A program made the position numbers and the translations under genes. A DNA stretch of 5,946 nt, taken from the NCBI GenBank assembly GCA_049587975.1, contig JBAVEY010000085.1:1-5946 (forward strand), read 5' to 3'. The stretch is from DASSJM01 sp049587975 (GTDB lineage Bacteria > Actinomycetota > UBA4738 > HRBIN12). The notes below the pieces were generated by a model. The model did no database searches, was not told the DNA's origin, and saw only the letters and a program-made list of their open reading frames with translations. Shown here in pieces: positions 1 through 5,754 of the stretch. Positions within the stretch are counted from its first letter, which is position 1, and each line of letters starts with the position of its first letter.

Positions 1-659
1 GACATCGGCCACGAGCTCGGCACCTCGCCGAGCCCATACAGGTACCCCTGCGGGTCGACCGTGAGGATCAGACGCATCAGGCAATCGCCTCCGTCGCACG
101 AGTACAGGCCGAACTCGATCGAGCCGCGGTTGTACGTGTGGGTCGCCTCGGGGATCCGCACCAGGGAGCCGAGCGGGTCGTAGACCAGGAAGATCGGGTC
201 GCTCGGACTACCGACGCTGTCGACGGTGGCCCCGGTGGCGTCAACGATCTGGTACTCGTTGCCAGCGGCGCGCACCCTCCAGGTCTCGCCCAGGGGGATC
301 GTCGCGACCACGGTCCCGGTGTGCGGATCGCCCAGGAGGATCTCGACGGGGCCGGCCTGGGCCTCGAGCCGCACGGACCTCTTTCCCTGTGCGAGCCCGA
401 TCCGCAGGTTCTTCGGGGCCGAGCCCCCGCGATCGACGCGGGTGCCCGAGTAGAAGTGCTTGAGGATCTTCGACGGCCCCCACCCCTGCTTGGCGAGCCC
501 GAACGCCCCCCACTGCGAGAGCCCCAGCCCGTGCCCGAACCCCGCCCCGAACATGCGGAACTCCGCTGGTCCGCTCGGCTCGCGGTTGGGTCCGGCCTGC
601 GCCGGGAGCGCGGCGGCGGCCAGGGCGACCACGGAGACGGAGATGAGGATCCTGCGCAT
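1..659 (-). CDS. Secreted SpoIID/LytB-domain protein (C-terminus cut by window edge)
   Basis: This frame is open from the ATG at 659 to the window edge, giving 219 complete codons and no stop. Residues 1-22 form a secretion signal: MRR, then a hydrophobic run rich in V, A and L, ending in AQA before G23, which fits signal peptidase I. Residues 40-52 carry the motif GFGHGLGLSQWGA, followed by GLAKQGW and a HFYSGT segment up to residue 73. Both are typical of the SpoIID/LytB family. Residues 206-219 read YLYGLGEVPSSWPM. This matches the start of the SpoIID core, where the Glu of the 'SEMP' motif (catalytic in Bacillus SpoIID) would correspond to E212. Family members with lytic transglycosylase activity cut peptidoglycan from which stem peptides have been removed; others, such as LytB, are amidase enhancers. 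C188 and C193 could form a disulfide outside the cell. No Shine-Dalgarno sequence precedes the ATG. The start is chosen because the signal peptide begins directly at it. The family is confident; the enzyme activity is inferred, since most of the core lies outside the window. Confidence 0.9.
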   Translation of the reverse strand, partial: MRRILISVSVVALAAAALPAQAGPNREPSGPAEFRMFGAGFGHGLGLSQWGAFGLAKQGWGPSKILKHFYSGTRVDRGGSAPKNLRIGLAQGKRSVRLEAQAGPVEILLGDPHTGTVVATIPLGETWRVRAAGNEYQIVDATGATVDSVGSPSDPIFLVYDPLGSLVRIPEATHTYNRGSIEFGLYSCDGGDCLMRLILTVDPQGYLYGLGEVPSSWPM

Positions 660-672
660 GTGAAGGGTTCGA

Positions 673-702
673 TGCGGAATGGTCGGTCGGGCGGTTTCCG
701 CA
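673..702. repeat. Perfect 7-bp inverted repeat in the leader of the SpoIID-like gene
   Basis: TGCGGAA at 673-679 is matched by its exact reverse complement TTCCGCA at 696-702, with a 16-nt spacer. It lies in the 74-nt gap between the nucleotidyltransferase stop and the SpoIID-like ATG, ending 13 nt before that ATG. It could be an operator, an mRNA hairpin or a weak terminator, but no T-tract follows. The spacing of about two DNA turns between half-site centres would suit a dimeric regulator. TGCGGAA also occurs once nearby inside the gene, so chance is possible. Confidence 0.35.
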
Positions 703-731
703 CCGTAACACAACGTTCGGGCGGCACCGAA
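702..731 (-). promoter_or_regulatory. Weak candidate promoter for the SpoIID-like gene
   Basis: On the minus strand a TTCGGT (731-726) is followed after 18 nt by TACGGT (707-702), which fits the TANNNT pattern of actinobacterial -10 boxes. The -35 element matches TTGACA poorly. The -10 touches the outer base of the inverted repeat at 673-702, an arrangement compatible with regulation. Such matches are frequent by chance, so this is only a candidate; the gene may simply be co-transcribed with the upstream operon. Confidence 0.18.
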
Positions 732-733
732 GG

Positions 734-1756
734 TTACGCCTCGATCCGTTCCCCGGGTGGAACCTTCACGCCGTCCATCGAGACGCCGGCAACCACGAAC
801 GCGCCCTCCCCAAGCACACAGTCGCGCACCGTCGCGCCAGCCCCCACGCGCGAGCTTCGTCCAAGGATCGAACGCTCGACGACGGCATGGTCCTCGATCG
901 TCGCGCCGTCGTGCAGGACCGATCCGGTCACGCGCGCGCGAGCCTCGATCGACCCACCGGGCCCGACCACGACGTGGCGATCCACCGTCGCGGCCTCGTC
1001 GATGTGTCCACTCGGATGGACGAAGGGCGCCGCGTACGCGCGATAGCCCTTGACCTTCCCGTCGAGCAGGTCGACGTGCGCCTGCAGGTAGGCCTCGGGC
1101 GTCCCGAGGTCCATCCAGTACGCGTCGGAGACGAACCCGAAGAGCGGGTGCCCGTCCGCGATGAGCGCGGGGAAGATCTGCCGCTCGATCGAGACGTTCT
1201 CCCCGCGCGTCCAGCCGTTGAGCGCCGAGGCCTCGAGCACGTACGTCCCCGCGTTGATGTCGCCTGGCACGAGCTCGTCAGGCTTCTCCCGGAACTCGAG
1301 GACCCGGCCGCCCGGTCCCATCGGGACCAGCCCGTAGGGCCGGGCGTCCTCGACGTGCGTGAGCGCGATCGTGGCCACGGCGCCTCGATCACGGTGCAGC
1401 GCAAGCATCCGCGTGAGATCGAGATCCGTCAGGATGTCGCCGTTCAGCGCGAAGAACGGCTGGTCGGTGTCGAGCGCCTCGAGCGCGTTCACGAGCGCCC
1501 CGCCGGTCCCGAGCGGCTCGGTCTCGGTGATCCAGACGATCGCCGGATCGCCGTGCCGTCCCTCTATGAAGGCGTGGAAGGTCTCCTCGAGGTACGCGCT
1601 CGACAGCACCACCTCGTGCACGCCGTGGCGCGCGAGGTGGTCGAGCACGTGGTCGAGGCTCGGCCGGTCCATCAGCGGGAGGAGCGGCTTGGGCATCGTC
1701 TCGGTGAGCGGGCGCAGGCGGGTGCCCTCGCCCCCGACGAGCACGACGGCCTTCAC
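734..1756 (-). CDS. Sugar nucleotidyltransferase, mannose-1-phosphate guanylyltransferase-like
   Basis: This 340-aa cytoplasmic enzyme should join a nucleoside triphosphate and a sugar 1-phosphate to give an NDP-sugar plus pyrophosphate. The N-terminal Rossmann-like domain carries GGEGTRLRP at 8-16 with MPKP at 21-24 (K23 binds phosphate in the family). It also has EPLGTGGA at 80-87, the metal-binding NGD at 105-107, REKP at 156-159, NAG at 168-170 and WMDLGTPEAY at 214-223. Residues about 245-325 show hexapeptide-type repeats expected to fold as a left-handed beta helix. This layout and length fit GDP-mannose pyrophosphorylases of the short bacterial/eukaryotic type; the long ManC/AlgA form with an isomerase domain is excluded. 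Glucose-1-phosphate enzymes share the motifs, so GDP-mannose is the most likely product but not proved. The start is GTG, 3 nt after the upstream TAG, with no clear Shine-Dalgarno sequence, suggesting translational coupling. The stop is TAA. Confidence 0.92.
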   Translation of the reverse strand: MKAVVLVGGEGTRLRPLTETMPKPLLPLMDRPSLDHVLDHLARHGVHEVVLSSAYLEETFHAFIEGRHGDPAIVWITETEPLGTGGALVNALEALDTDQPFFALNGDILTDLDLTRMLALHRDRGAVATIALTHVEDARPYGLVPMGPGGRVLEFREKPDELVPGDINAGTYVLEASALNGWTRGENVSIERQIFPALIADGHPLFGFVSDAYWMDLGTPEAYLQAHVDLLDGKVKGYRAYAAPFVHPSGHIDEAATVDRHVVVGPGGSIEARARVTGSVLHDGATIEDHAVVERSILGRSSRVGAGATVRDCVLGEGAFVVAGVSMDGVKVPPGERIEA

Positions 1757-1759
1757 CGG

Positions 1760-2137
1760 CTAGGCGTGTTGGGTCTGGGAGACCAGGATGATGCCGACAC
1801 CGATGAAGGCGACGCCCGCCCAGCGCAGCGGCGGCACGGTCTCGTCCAACACGAACTGGTCGAACAGCAGGATCAGCACGTAGGTGAGGGCGGCGAACGG
1901 GTACGCGAACGACAACGAGGCCCGCGACAGGACGACGAGCCATACCAGCGCCGACAGGCCGAACAGGAACAGGCCACCCCACACGAACGGCTGCCCCACG
2001 ACCACGCGCAGCGCGGACCCGTTCAGCGAGAAGCGCTCGGGGGCGAGCTCATCGTTCACCAGGTTCATGCCGTGCTTGAGCGCGAGCTGCGCGATCGCGG
2101 CCAGGGTCACGGAGAACAGGATCAGCACGATCAACAT
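1760..2137 (-). CDS. ArnE-like small DMT/EmrE-fold membrane protein, putative lipid-linked sugar flippase subunit
   Basis: This 125-aa protein has four predicted membrane helices at about 2-21, 51-70, 74-95 and 104-121, with a polar loop at 22-48. The size fits the small EmrE/ArnE branch of the drug/metabolite transporter superfamily. The segment LSRASLSFAYPFAAL (70-84), the LDET at 97-100 and the RWAGVAFIGVGIIL run (105-118) match the pattern I recall for ArnE. The TM1 pattern A-x-x-Q-L-x-x-K (14-21) is also ArnE-like. The essential TM1 Glu of EmrE (E14) is Ala here, which argues against proton-coupled drug efflux. ArnE/ArnF move undecaprenyl-phosphate-aminoarabinose across the inner membrane. 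Here the likely cargo is a polyprenyl-phosphate-linked sugar used in polymer modification, but the sugar cannot be told. The frame stays open far upstream by GC bias. ATG 2137 is chosen because hydrophobic sequence begins there and AAAGGAA lies at proper spacing. The next gene starts 3 nt after its TAG. Confidence 0.85.
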   Translation of the reverse strand: MLIVLILFSVTLAAIAQLALKHGMNLVNDELAPERFSLNGSALRVVVGQPFVWGGLFLFGLSALVWLVVLSRASLSFAYPFAALTYVLILLFDQFVLDETVPPLRWAGVAFIGVGIILVSQTQHA

Positions 2138-2146
2138 GGGAGGGGT

Positions 2147-2151
2147 TCCTT
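2147..2151 (-). promoter_or_regulatory. Ribosome binding site of the ArnE-like gene
   Basis: AAGGA on the minus strand, inside AAAGGAA (2152-2146), lies 9 nt before the ATG at 2137. It fixes the start of the small membrane protein, whose reading frame is otherwise open for about 1 kb upstream inside the Wzt-like gene. Confidence 0.7.
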
Positions 2152-2170
2152 TCGTCTGCGTTGGCGCGGG

Positions 2171-2195
2171 CTCGGCCGAGGGCCCGGCCGCCGGG
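2171..2195. repeat. Two adjacent GC-rich palindromes between the Wzt-like and ArnE-like genes
   Basis: CTCGGCCGAG at 2171-2180 is a perfect 10-nt palindrome. Next to it, CCCGG (2183-2187) and CCGGG (2191-2195) form a hairpin with a 3-nt loop. Both fall in the 62-nt gap just after the Wzt-like stop codon. They could form stable mRNA structure that alters expression of the downstream genes. No T-tract follows, so a classic intrinsic terminator is not supported, and short GC palindromes are common at this base composition. Confidence 0.3.
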
Positions 2196-2199
2196 TCGC

Positions 2200-3381
2200 T
2201 CACAGGTCCTCGACCTCCACGGCTACCGCCACGTCGATCCGTTCCTGCACCCTCGGCGCGTCGAACACCTCGAAAAGGTACCGCTGGGTCTGCACGTGGT
2301 ACAGGCGTCCGCTCGTCCGGCTCGAGAGCCCGATCGTGACCCAGTACTTGCCCGTGTCGTAGGGGAAGCTCTCGATCCGGAACCGGACGCGCTTCTTGTC
2401 GAAGCGCCCGAGCTCGAGGCCGGCCCGCGAGGTCCTGGCCTCGAGCACCGCATGGTTGGTCCCACCGTCCAGCACGGCGAAGTCCACGTCGAGGTCGTCG
2501 ACCGGCTCGTTCTGCCGGACGTCGATCACGATCGTCAGCGGGTCGCCGCGCACGATCGCGCCCTCGCTCGACCCGTTCGGCCGGACGATCTGAACCTCGG
2601 CGATCTCGGCCTCGCGCGTGCCCTCCTCCGGGACGAAGTTCGGGTCGGTCACGCCGAGGAGCACGTAGCGCATCTCGCGAACCACGTCGGCGGGCATCCC
2701 GATCGCGTGCAGCGCCCCGTGATGCAGCATGGCCGCGCGGTCGCAGATCTCGATCACGGTGTCGAGCGCGTGCGTCACGATCACGATCGTCCGCCCCTCG
2801 TGCTGGAACGCACGGATGCGGTCGAGGCACTTGGCCTGGAAGGCCTCGTCGCCCACCGCGAGCACCTCGTCGATCAGCAACACATCGGGCTCCACGTGCA
2901 CCGCGACCGCGAACCCCAGCCGGACGAGCATGCCCGACGAGTAGAACTTGACCTCGTTGTCGATGAAGTCCTCGAGCTCGGCGAACGCGACGATGTCGTC
3001 GAACGCGGCGTCGGTCTGCTTTCGCGACAGGCCGAGGAACGAGGCGTTCAGATAGACGTTCTCGCGGCCCGTGAGCTCGGGGTGGAACCCGGCACCGAGC
3101 TCGAGCAGCGCCGCGAGACGCCCGCGCTGGCGGATCGTCCCCGACGTCGGCCGCAGGATCCCGGCGACGCACTTCAGCAACGTGGTCTTGCCCGAGCCGT
3201 TGTGCCCGATCAGACCGAACGTCGACCCCTCGCCCACGTCGAGCGCCACGTCGCGGAGGGCCCAGAAGTCCTCGGCGCGGCTGCGCGAGGTGAGCAGGCG
3301 CTGCTTGAGGGACGTCGGCTTCTCACGGAAGACCCGGAAGCGCTTGGAGACGTCGACGACCTCGATCGCGGGGGCGTTCAC
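2200..3381 (-). CDS. wzt: Wzt-type polysaccharide ABC exporter ATPase with C-terminal glycan-recognition domain
   Basis: This 393-aa protein powers export of a lipid-linked polysaccharide by the adjacent Wzm-like permease. The nucleotide-binding domain (about 1-240) has Walker A GHNGSGKTT at 59-67, the family-typical ELGAGFHPELTGREN at 94-108, and signature YSSGM at 147-151. It also has Walker B VLLIDE at 167-172, the VLAVGDEAFQ D-loop region at 173-182 and the switch His H204. Residues about 255-393 form an extra beta-rich region resembling the Wzt C-terminal carbohydrate-binding domain. That domain in E. coli O9a/O8 Wzt recognises the modified non-reducing end of the glycan before export. 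TagH- or RfbE-type ATPases with about 250-270 residues lack this domain. The start is GTG at 3381, overlapping the permease stop as GTGA, with GGAGGAG just upstream. The N-terminus AIEVVDVSKRF begins the domain properly. The ATPase role is certain from motifs; the glycan-end reading role is inferred from the domain. Confidence 0.93.
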   Translation of the reverse strand: MNAPAIEVVDVSKRFRVFREKPTSLKQRLLTSRSRAEDFWALRDVALDVGEGSTFGLIGHNGSGKTTLLKCVAGILRPTSGTIRQRGRLAALLELGAGFHPELTGRENVYLNASFLGLSRKQTDAAFDDIVAFAELEDFIDNEVKFYSSGMLVRLGFAVAVHVEPDVLLIDEVLAVGDEAFQAKCLDRIRAFQHEGRTIVIVTHALDTVIEICDRAAMLHHGALHAIGMPADVVREMRYVLLGVTDPNFVPEEGTREAEIAEVQIVRPNGSSEGAIVRGDPLTIVIDVRQNEPVDDLDVDFAVLDGGTNHAVLEARTSRAGLELGRFDKKRVRFRIESFPYDTGKYWVTIGLSSRTSGRLYHVQTQRYLFEVFDAPRVQERIDVAVAVEVEDL

Positions 3382-4280
3382 AGCTCCTCCGCGAAGTCCC
3401 CGGAGCGCGAGAAGAACAGGCCCCACGTGAACCGGAGCAGGACGAGCGAGACCACGACGACAGCGCCCAGCACCGCGGCCATCCACCCCAGCGACACGTG
3501 GAACAGCACCGGGACCGGCTCGCCCTCGACGGTGATGACCGTTACGACGCCGTACAGGGCCCGATGCATCCCCTCGACGATCGCCACGAGCGGGTTCAGG
3601 AAGTACAGGAAGCCGAGCAGGTCGTGACCGGCCAGGTGCTCCTGTACGAGGGCGCCCGCGTACACGATCGGCGTGATCCAGAACCACACGAGCAGCGCGA
3701 TGTTGAGCAGGTGGCCGACGTCGCGGTAGCGCACGTTGAGCGCGGCGAGCGCGAACGTGAGCATCGTCGTGAACGCCAGCAGCGCGAGGAACGCGAGCGG
3801 GAGCAGCGCGATCTCGGGGACGTGGATGCCGTACCCGGAGATCACGATGAAGAGCAGCAGCACCACCATCTGCAGCGCGTAGTCGACGAGCGCCACCCCG
3901 ATCGAGGACAGCGGCAGGATCTCGCGCGGGAACGCGACCTTCTTCACGAGGTTCGCGTTGTCCAGCACCGACCGAGAGCCTGCCGTGACCGACGCGTTGA
4001 ACAGGTTCCAGGCCAACAGGCCCGACAGCAGGTAGACCGGGTAGTCGGGGATGTTGTTGCCCAGCACGCGGGTCACGAACGTGAACACCGCGAGGTACAC
4101 GATCGGGTTCAGCAGGGACCAGATCGCCCCGAGCACCGAGGCCGCGTACTTGACCTTCAGCTCCTTGCGGACCAGGTTCGCGAGGATCTCCCGGTGGGCG
4201 GCGAGGATGCGGAGGCGCTCGCCGACCCGGAGGTGCGGCGACTCGGAGGTGCGCTCGACGGTCTGGGTGGTTGCGGCCAT
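3378..4280 (-). CDS. wzm: Wzm-type ABC-2 permease for polysaccharide export
   Basis: This 300-aa membrane protein would form the channel of a Wzm/Wzt (TagG/RfbD-like) exporter in the cytoplasmic membrane. An N-terminal cytosolic stretch of about 45 residues leads into the conserved RKELKVKYAASVLGAIWS (38-55). Hydrophobic segments lie at about 48-73, 81-98, 125-150, 156-181, 190-210 and 262-284, giving the usual six. Family landmarks include LVKKVAFPREILPL (111-124), NVRYRDVGH (182-190) and YFLNPLVAIVEGMHRALYG (226-244). Length and motifs match ABC-2 polysaccharide/polyol-phosphate permeases. The ATG at 4280 is the first sensible start; no good Shine-Dalgarno sequence precedes it. The TGA stop overlaps the GTG of the ATPase, so the two subunits should be made together. 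The glycan could be an O-antigen-like polymer, a galactan or a teichoic-acid-like polymer; sequence alone does not decide. Confidence 0.94.
   Translation of the reverse strand: MAATTQTVERTSESPHLRVGERLRILAAHREILANLVRKELKVKYAASVLGAIWSLLNPIVYLAVFTFVTRVLGNNIPDYPVYLLSGLLAWNLFNASVTAGSRSVLDNANLVKKVAFPREILPLSSIGVALVDYALQMVVLLLFIVISGYGIHVPEIALLPLAFLALLAFTTMLTFALAALNVRYRDVGHLLNIALLVWFWITPIVYAGALVQEHLAGHDLLGFLYFLNPLVAIVEGMHRALYGVVTVITVEGEPVPVLFHVSLGWMAAVLGAVVVVSLVLLRFTWGLFFSRSGDFAEEL
3384..3390 (-). promoter_or_regulatory. Ribosome binding site of the Wzt-like gene
   Basis: GGAGGAG on the minus strand lies inside the last codons of the permease gene, just before the GTG at 3381; the core GGAGG (3390-3386) is 4 nt from the start. 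Together with the 4-nt GTGA stop/start overlap, it supports the GTG start and coupled translation of permease and ATPase. Confidence 0.75.
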
Positions 4281-4334
4281 GGTGTGGTGACGTGGCCGGA
4301 CCGGCTCGCGCCGTGCGTACCGGTCGGCGTGGCG

Positions 4335-4343
4335 AGTCTAGCA
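4335..4343 (-). promoter_or_regulatory. Candidate extended -10 promoter upstream of the Wzm/Wzt genes
   Basis: The minus strand reads TGCTAGACT (4343-4335), an extended -10 (TGN followed by TANNNT). It sits in the 92-nt gap between the glycosyltransferase stop and the permease ATG, and would give a leader of roughly 50 nt. No TTGACA-like -35 stands at 16-18 nt; TTCCCG occurs at 20 nt. It may allow separate transcription of the exporter genes, but evidence is by pattern only. Confidence 0.33.
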
Positions 4344-4349
4344 ACGGGG

Positions 4350-4366
4350 TTCCGGCAGACCGGGAA
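4350..4366. repeat. Short imperfect hairpin just after the glycosyltransferase stop
   Basis: TTCCGG at 4350-4355 pairs with CCGGGAA at 4360-4366 with one bulged base and a 4-nt loop. On the minus strand it begins 6 nt after the TAG of the glycosyltransferase gene. It lacks a following T-tract, so it is at best a weak transcript end or pausing site, and it overlaps the -35 side of the candidate promoter. Confidence 0.22.
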
Positions 4367-4372
4367 GCCGCG

Positions 4373-5752
4373 CTATGGAGAATGCGTGGGTTCCGCCGCC
4401 CCGCGTGCGTGCGGAGGACGGAACTCGTCGAGCGCCCGCGCGTAGGACATGCCGTAGCCCTCCGCGAGGCCCTCTTCGGTGATGCCGAGGTCGACCAGCG
4501 CCCCGCCCCAACGGGCGAGCGCGCGCCGGGCCGGATCCCAGAGCAGCGCGATCGTCGCGTCCATGGCCTCCGCGTAGACGTTCGCGGTCGCCTCCGAGGC
4601 CGCGAGCCGTTCCGATTGCGCACGGGCCGCGTCCCCGATCCGGCGGCGGCGCTCGGGATCGTCGACCAGTGCGCGGAGCGCCGCGGCGAGCTCCTCGGGC
4701 TCGAGCCTTCCGGCCGGGACCCGGACGACGACGCCCTCGGGCAGGTCGAGATAGGTCCCCGTCGCGCTCACCACCGTCGGCCGCCCGCACTGCATCGAGC
4801 GCGAGAGCGACCCGGACACCTCGCCCCGGTGCGGGTACCGGAGGTCCACCGTCACGTCCGCGGCGCACATCCATGCGAGGAAGTCCTCGTCCGACACGTC
4901 GGGGTGGACCGAGACGCGGGCCCCGAGCCCGCTCGCGCGCACCAGCGGCTCGACGTCGTAGCCGGGGATCTTCCGGCCCACCAGCGCGAGGTGTACGTCC
5001 TGGGGCAGGTGCACCATCGCCTCGACGACCACGTCGATCAGCTTGGCCGCGTTCTGGTCGCCGAAGACGCCGATCAGCGTCCGCATCCCCATCGACTCGA
5101 GCGACCCTCGGATCACGCGGGCGCGCCCCTCGGCCTTCCGAACGTCCTGCCCGCGCTCGACCACCGGATGCGGCGCGACGTAGATCGGGGTCTTGCAACC
5201 GAACGCGCGCAGGTAGCGCTCGACGAACGGAGAGTGCACGACGATCCCCCGAGCGTTCCGCGCGGCGTGGGCGACGTACGGGACGCGGAGCGGCTCGTTG
5301 CGCTCGGCCTCCTCGAACCCGTGGAGCCGGGGCGCGAGCAGGAGCCCCTCGCGCAGGGCCTGGTGCCCGAACGGCTGCGCGGTCGCCACCATCCCCATCA
5401 CGAAGTCGTCGAGCGCGAGGTCGTGGATCACGAGGAGCCCGGGCGTCCGGATCGCCAGGTCGTAGATGTCGGCGTGGAACTCCATGTTGTTTCCGAGGTG
5501 GTACACGGCCATCGTGTGCCACGGGACCGTGGCCCAGTGCTTGTGCTTGATGGGCCAGTAGGGCTGGACCTTGTGCTTCGTGGGCGTGTAGCCGATGCGT
5601 CCCAGCCCCTCGAGCACCGCCTGCGAGTAGGTCGCGATCCCGCTGCGCGCCGGCGGCATCGGCGAGAGCCACGCGACGCGCGGGTCCATCTTGTGGTCCC
5701 AGCGATAGAGCCTTCGGACGGCGCCGACGACGGGGGTGGTCACGCGATTCAC
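4373..5752 (-). CDS. GT-B fold glycosyltransferase, family 4-like
   Basis: This 459-aa cytoplasmic enzyme probably transfers a sugar from a nucleotide donor to a growing lipid-linked glycan. After a 21-residue lead, the N-terminal Rossmann domain starts with RVAWLSPMPPARSGIATYS (25-43), a pattern common at the donor/acceptor cleft of GT4 enzymes. YHLGNNMEFH (84-93), PGLLVIHDLALDD (104-116) and VVHSPFVERYL (171-181) follow. The C-terminal domain starts near 226 with GVFGDQNAAKLID (228-240, K237 in the family's usual Lys position). It contains LRYPHRGEVSGSLSRSMQCG (304-323), where E311 sits in the nucleotide-sugar binding segment. Residues about 398-459 are an extra, probably helical tail. The GTG start at 5752 is preferred over ATG 5689 (M22) because GGAG stands 5 nt upstream and the gap to the previous gene is only 2 nt. 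Donor and acceptor cannot be told. The stop is TAG. Confidence 0.9.
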   Translation of the reverse strand: MNRVTTPVVGAVRRLYRWDHKMDPRVAWLSPMPPARSGIATYSQAVLEGLGRIGYTPTKHKVQPYWPIKHKHWATVPWHTMAVYHLGNNMEFHADIYDLAIRTPGLLVIHDLALDDFVMGMVATAQPFGHQALREGLLLAPRLHGFEEAERNEPLRVPYVAHAARNARGIVVHSPFVERYLRAFGCKTPIYVAPHPVVERGQDVRKAEGRARVIRGSLESMGMRTLIGVFGDQNAAKLIDVVVEAMVHLPQDVHLALVGRKIPGYDVEPLVRASGLGARVSVHPDVSDEDFLAWMCAADVTVDLRYPHRGEVSGSLSRSMQCGRPTVVSATGTYLDLPEGVVVRVPAGRLEPEELAAALRALVDDPERRRRIGDAARAQSERLAASEATANVYAEAMDATIALLWDPARRALARWGGALVDLGITEEGLAEGYGMSYARALDEFRPPHARGAAEPTHSP

Positions 5753-5754
5753 GG

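Noticed and set aside
77..727. Minus-strand open frames 77-727 and 241-711
   Set aside because: Their translations are Arg/Pro/Ser-rich without motifs, while the other minus frame over the same stretch gives a signal peptide and SpoIID motifs.
660..733. Intrinsic terminator in the gap after the nucleotidyltransferase gene
   Set aside because: The inverted repeat has a 16-nt loop and no run of T follows on the minus strand, so it does not fit a standard intrinsic terminator.
1760..2137. Multidrug SMR efflux pump as the function of the small membrane protein
   Set aside because: The key TM1 Glu of EmrE is Ala here, the internal motifs are ArnE-like, and the neighbours are all glycan genes.
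2138..3172. Upstream extension of the ArnE-like gene to a 470-aa product
   Set aside because: The added 345 residues are an Arg-rich shadow of the Wzt-like gene; the ATG at 2137 has a good ribosome binding site and starts the first membrane helix.
887..4445. Three long plus-strand open frames (887-2362, 2161-3627, 3498-4445)
   Set aside because: They lie antisense to well-supported minus-strand genes, show low-complexity composition rich in R, D, E, H and Q with no domain motif, and are the usual by-product of high GC at third codon positions.
3382..4623. Upstream extension of the Wzt-like gene to an 807-aa product
   Set aside because: The extra sequence is a low-complexity shadow of the permease and glycosyltransferase genes; the GTG at 3381 has GGAGGAG upstream and the ATPase domain begins a few residues after it.
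4669..5550. Plus-strand 293-aa Arg/Ser/Pro-rich open frame
   Set aside because: It is antisense to the glycosyltransferase, with extreme composition and no ribosome binding site or motif.
4338..5672. Minus-strand 444-aa open frame over the glycosyltransferase
   Set aside because: It is composed almost wholly of R, A, G, P and D, with no motif, whereas the frame 4373-5752 gives a clear GT-B enzyme.
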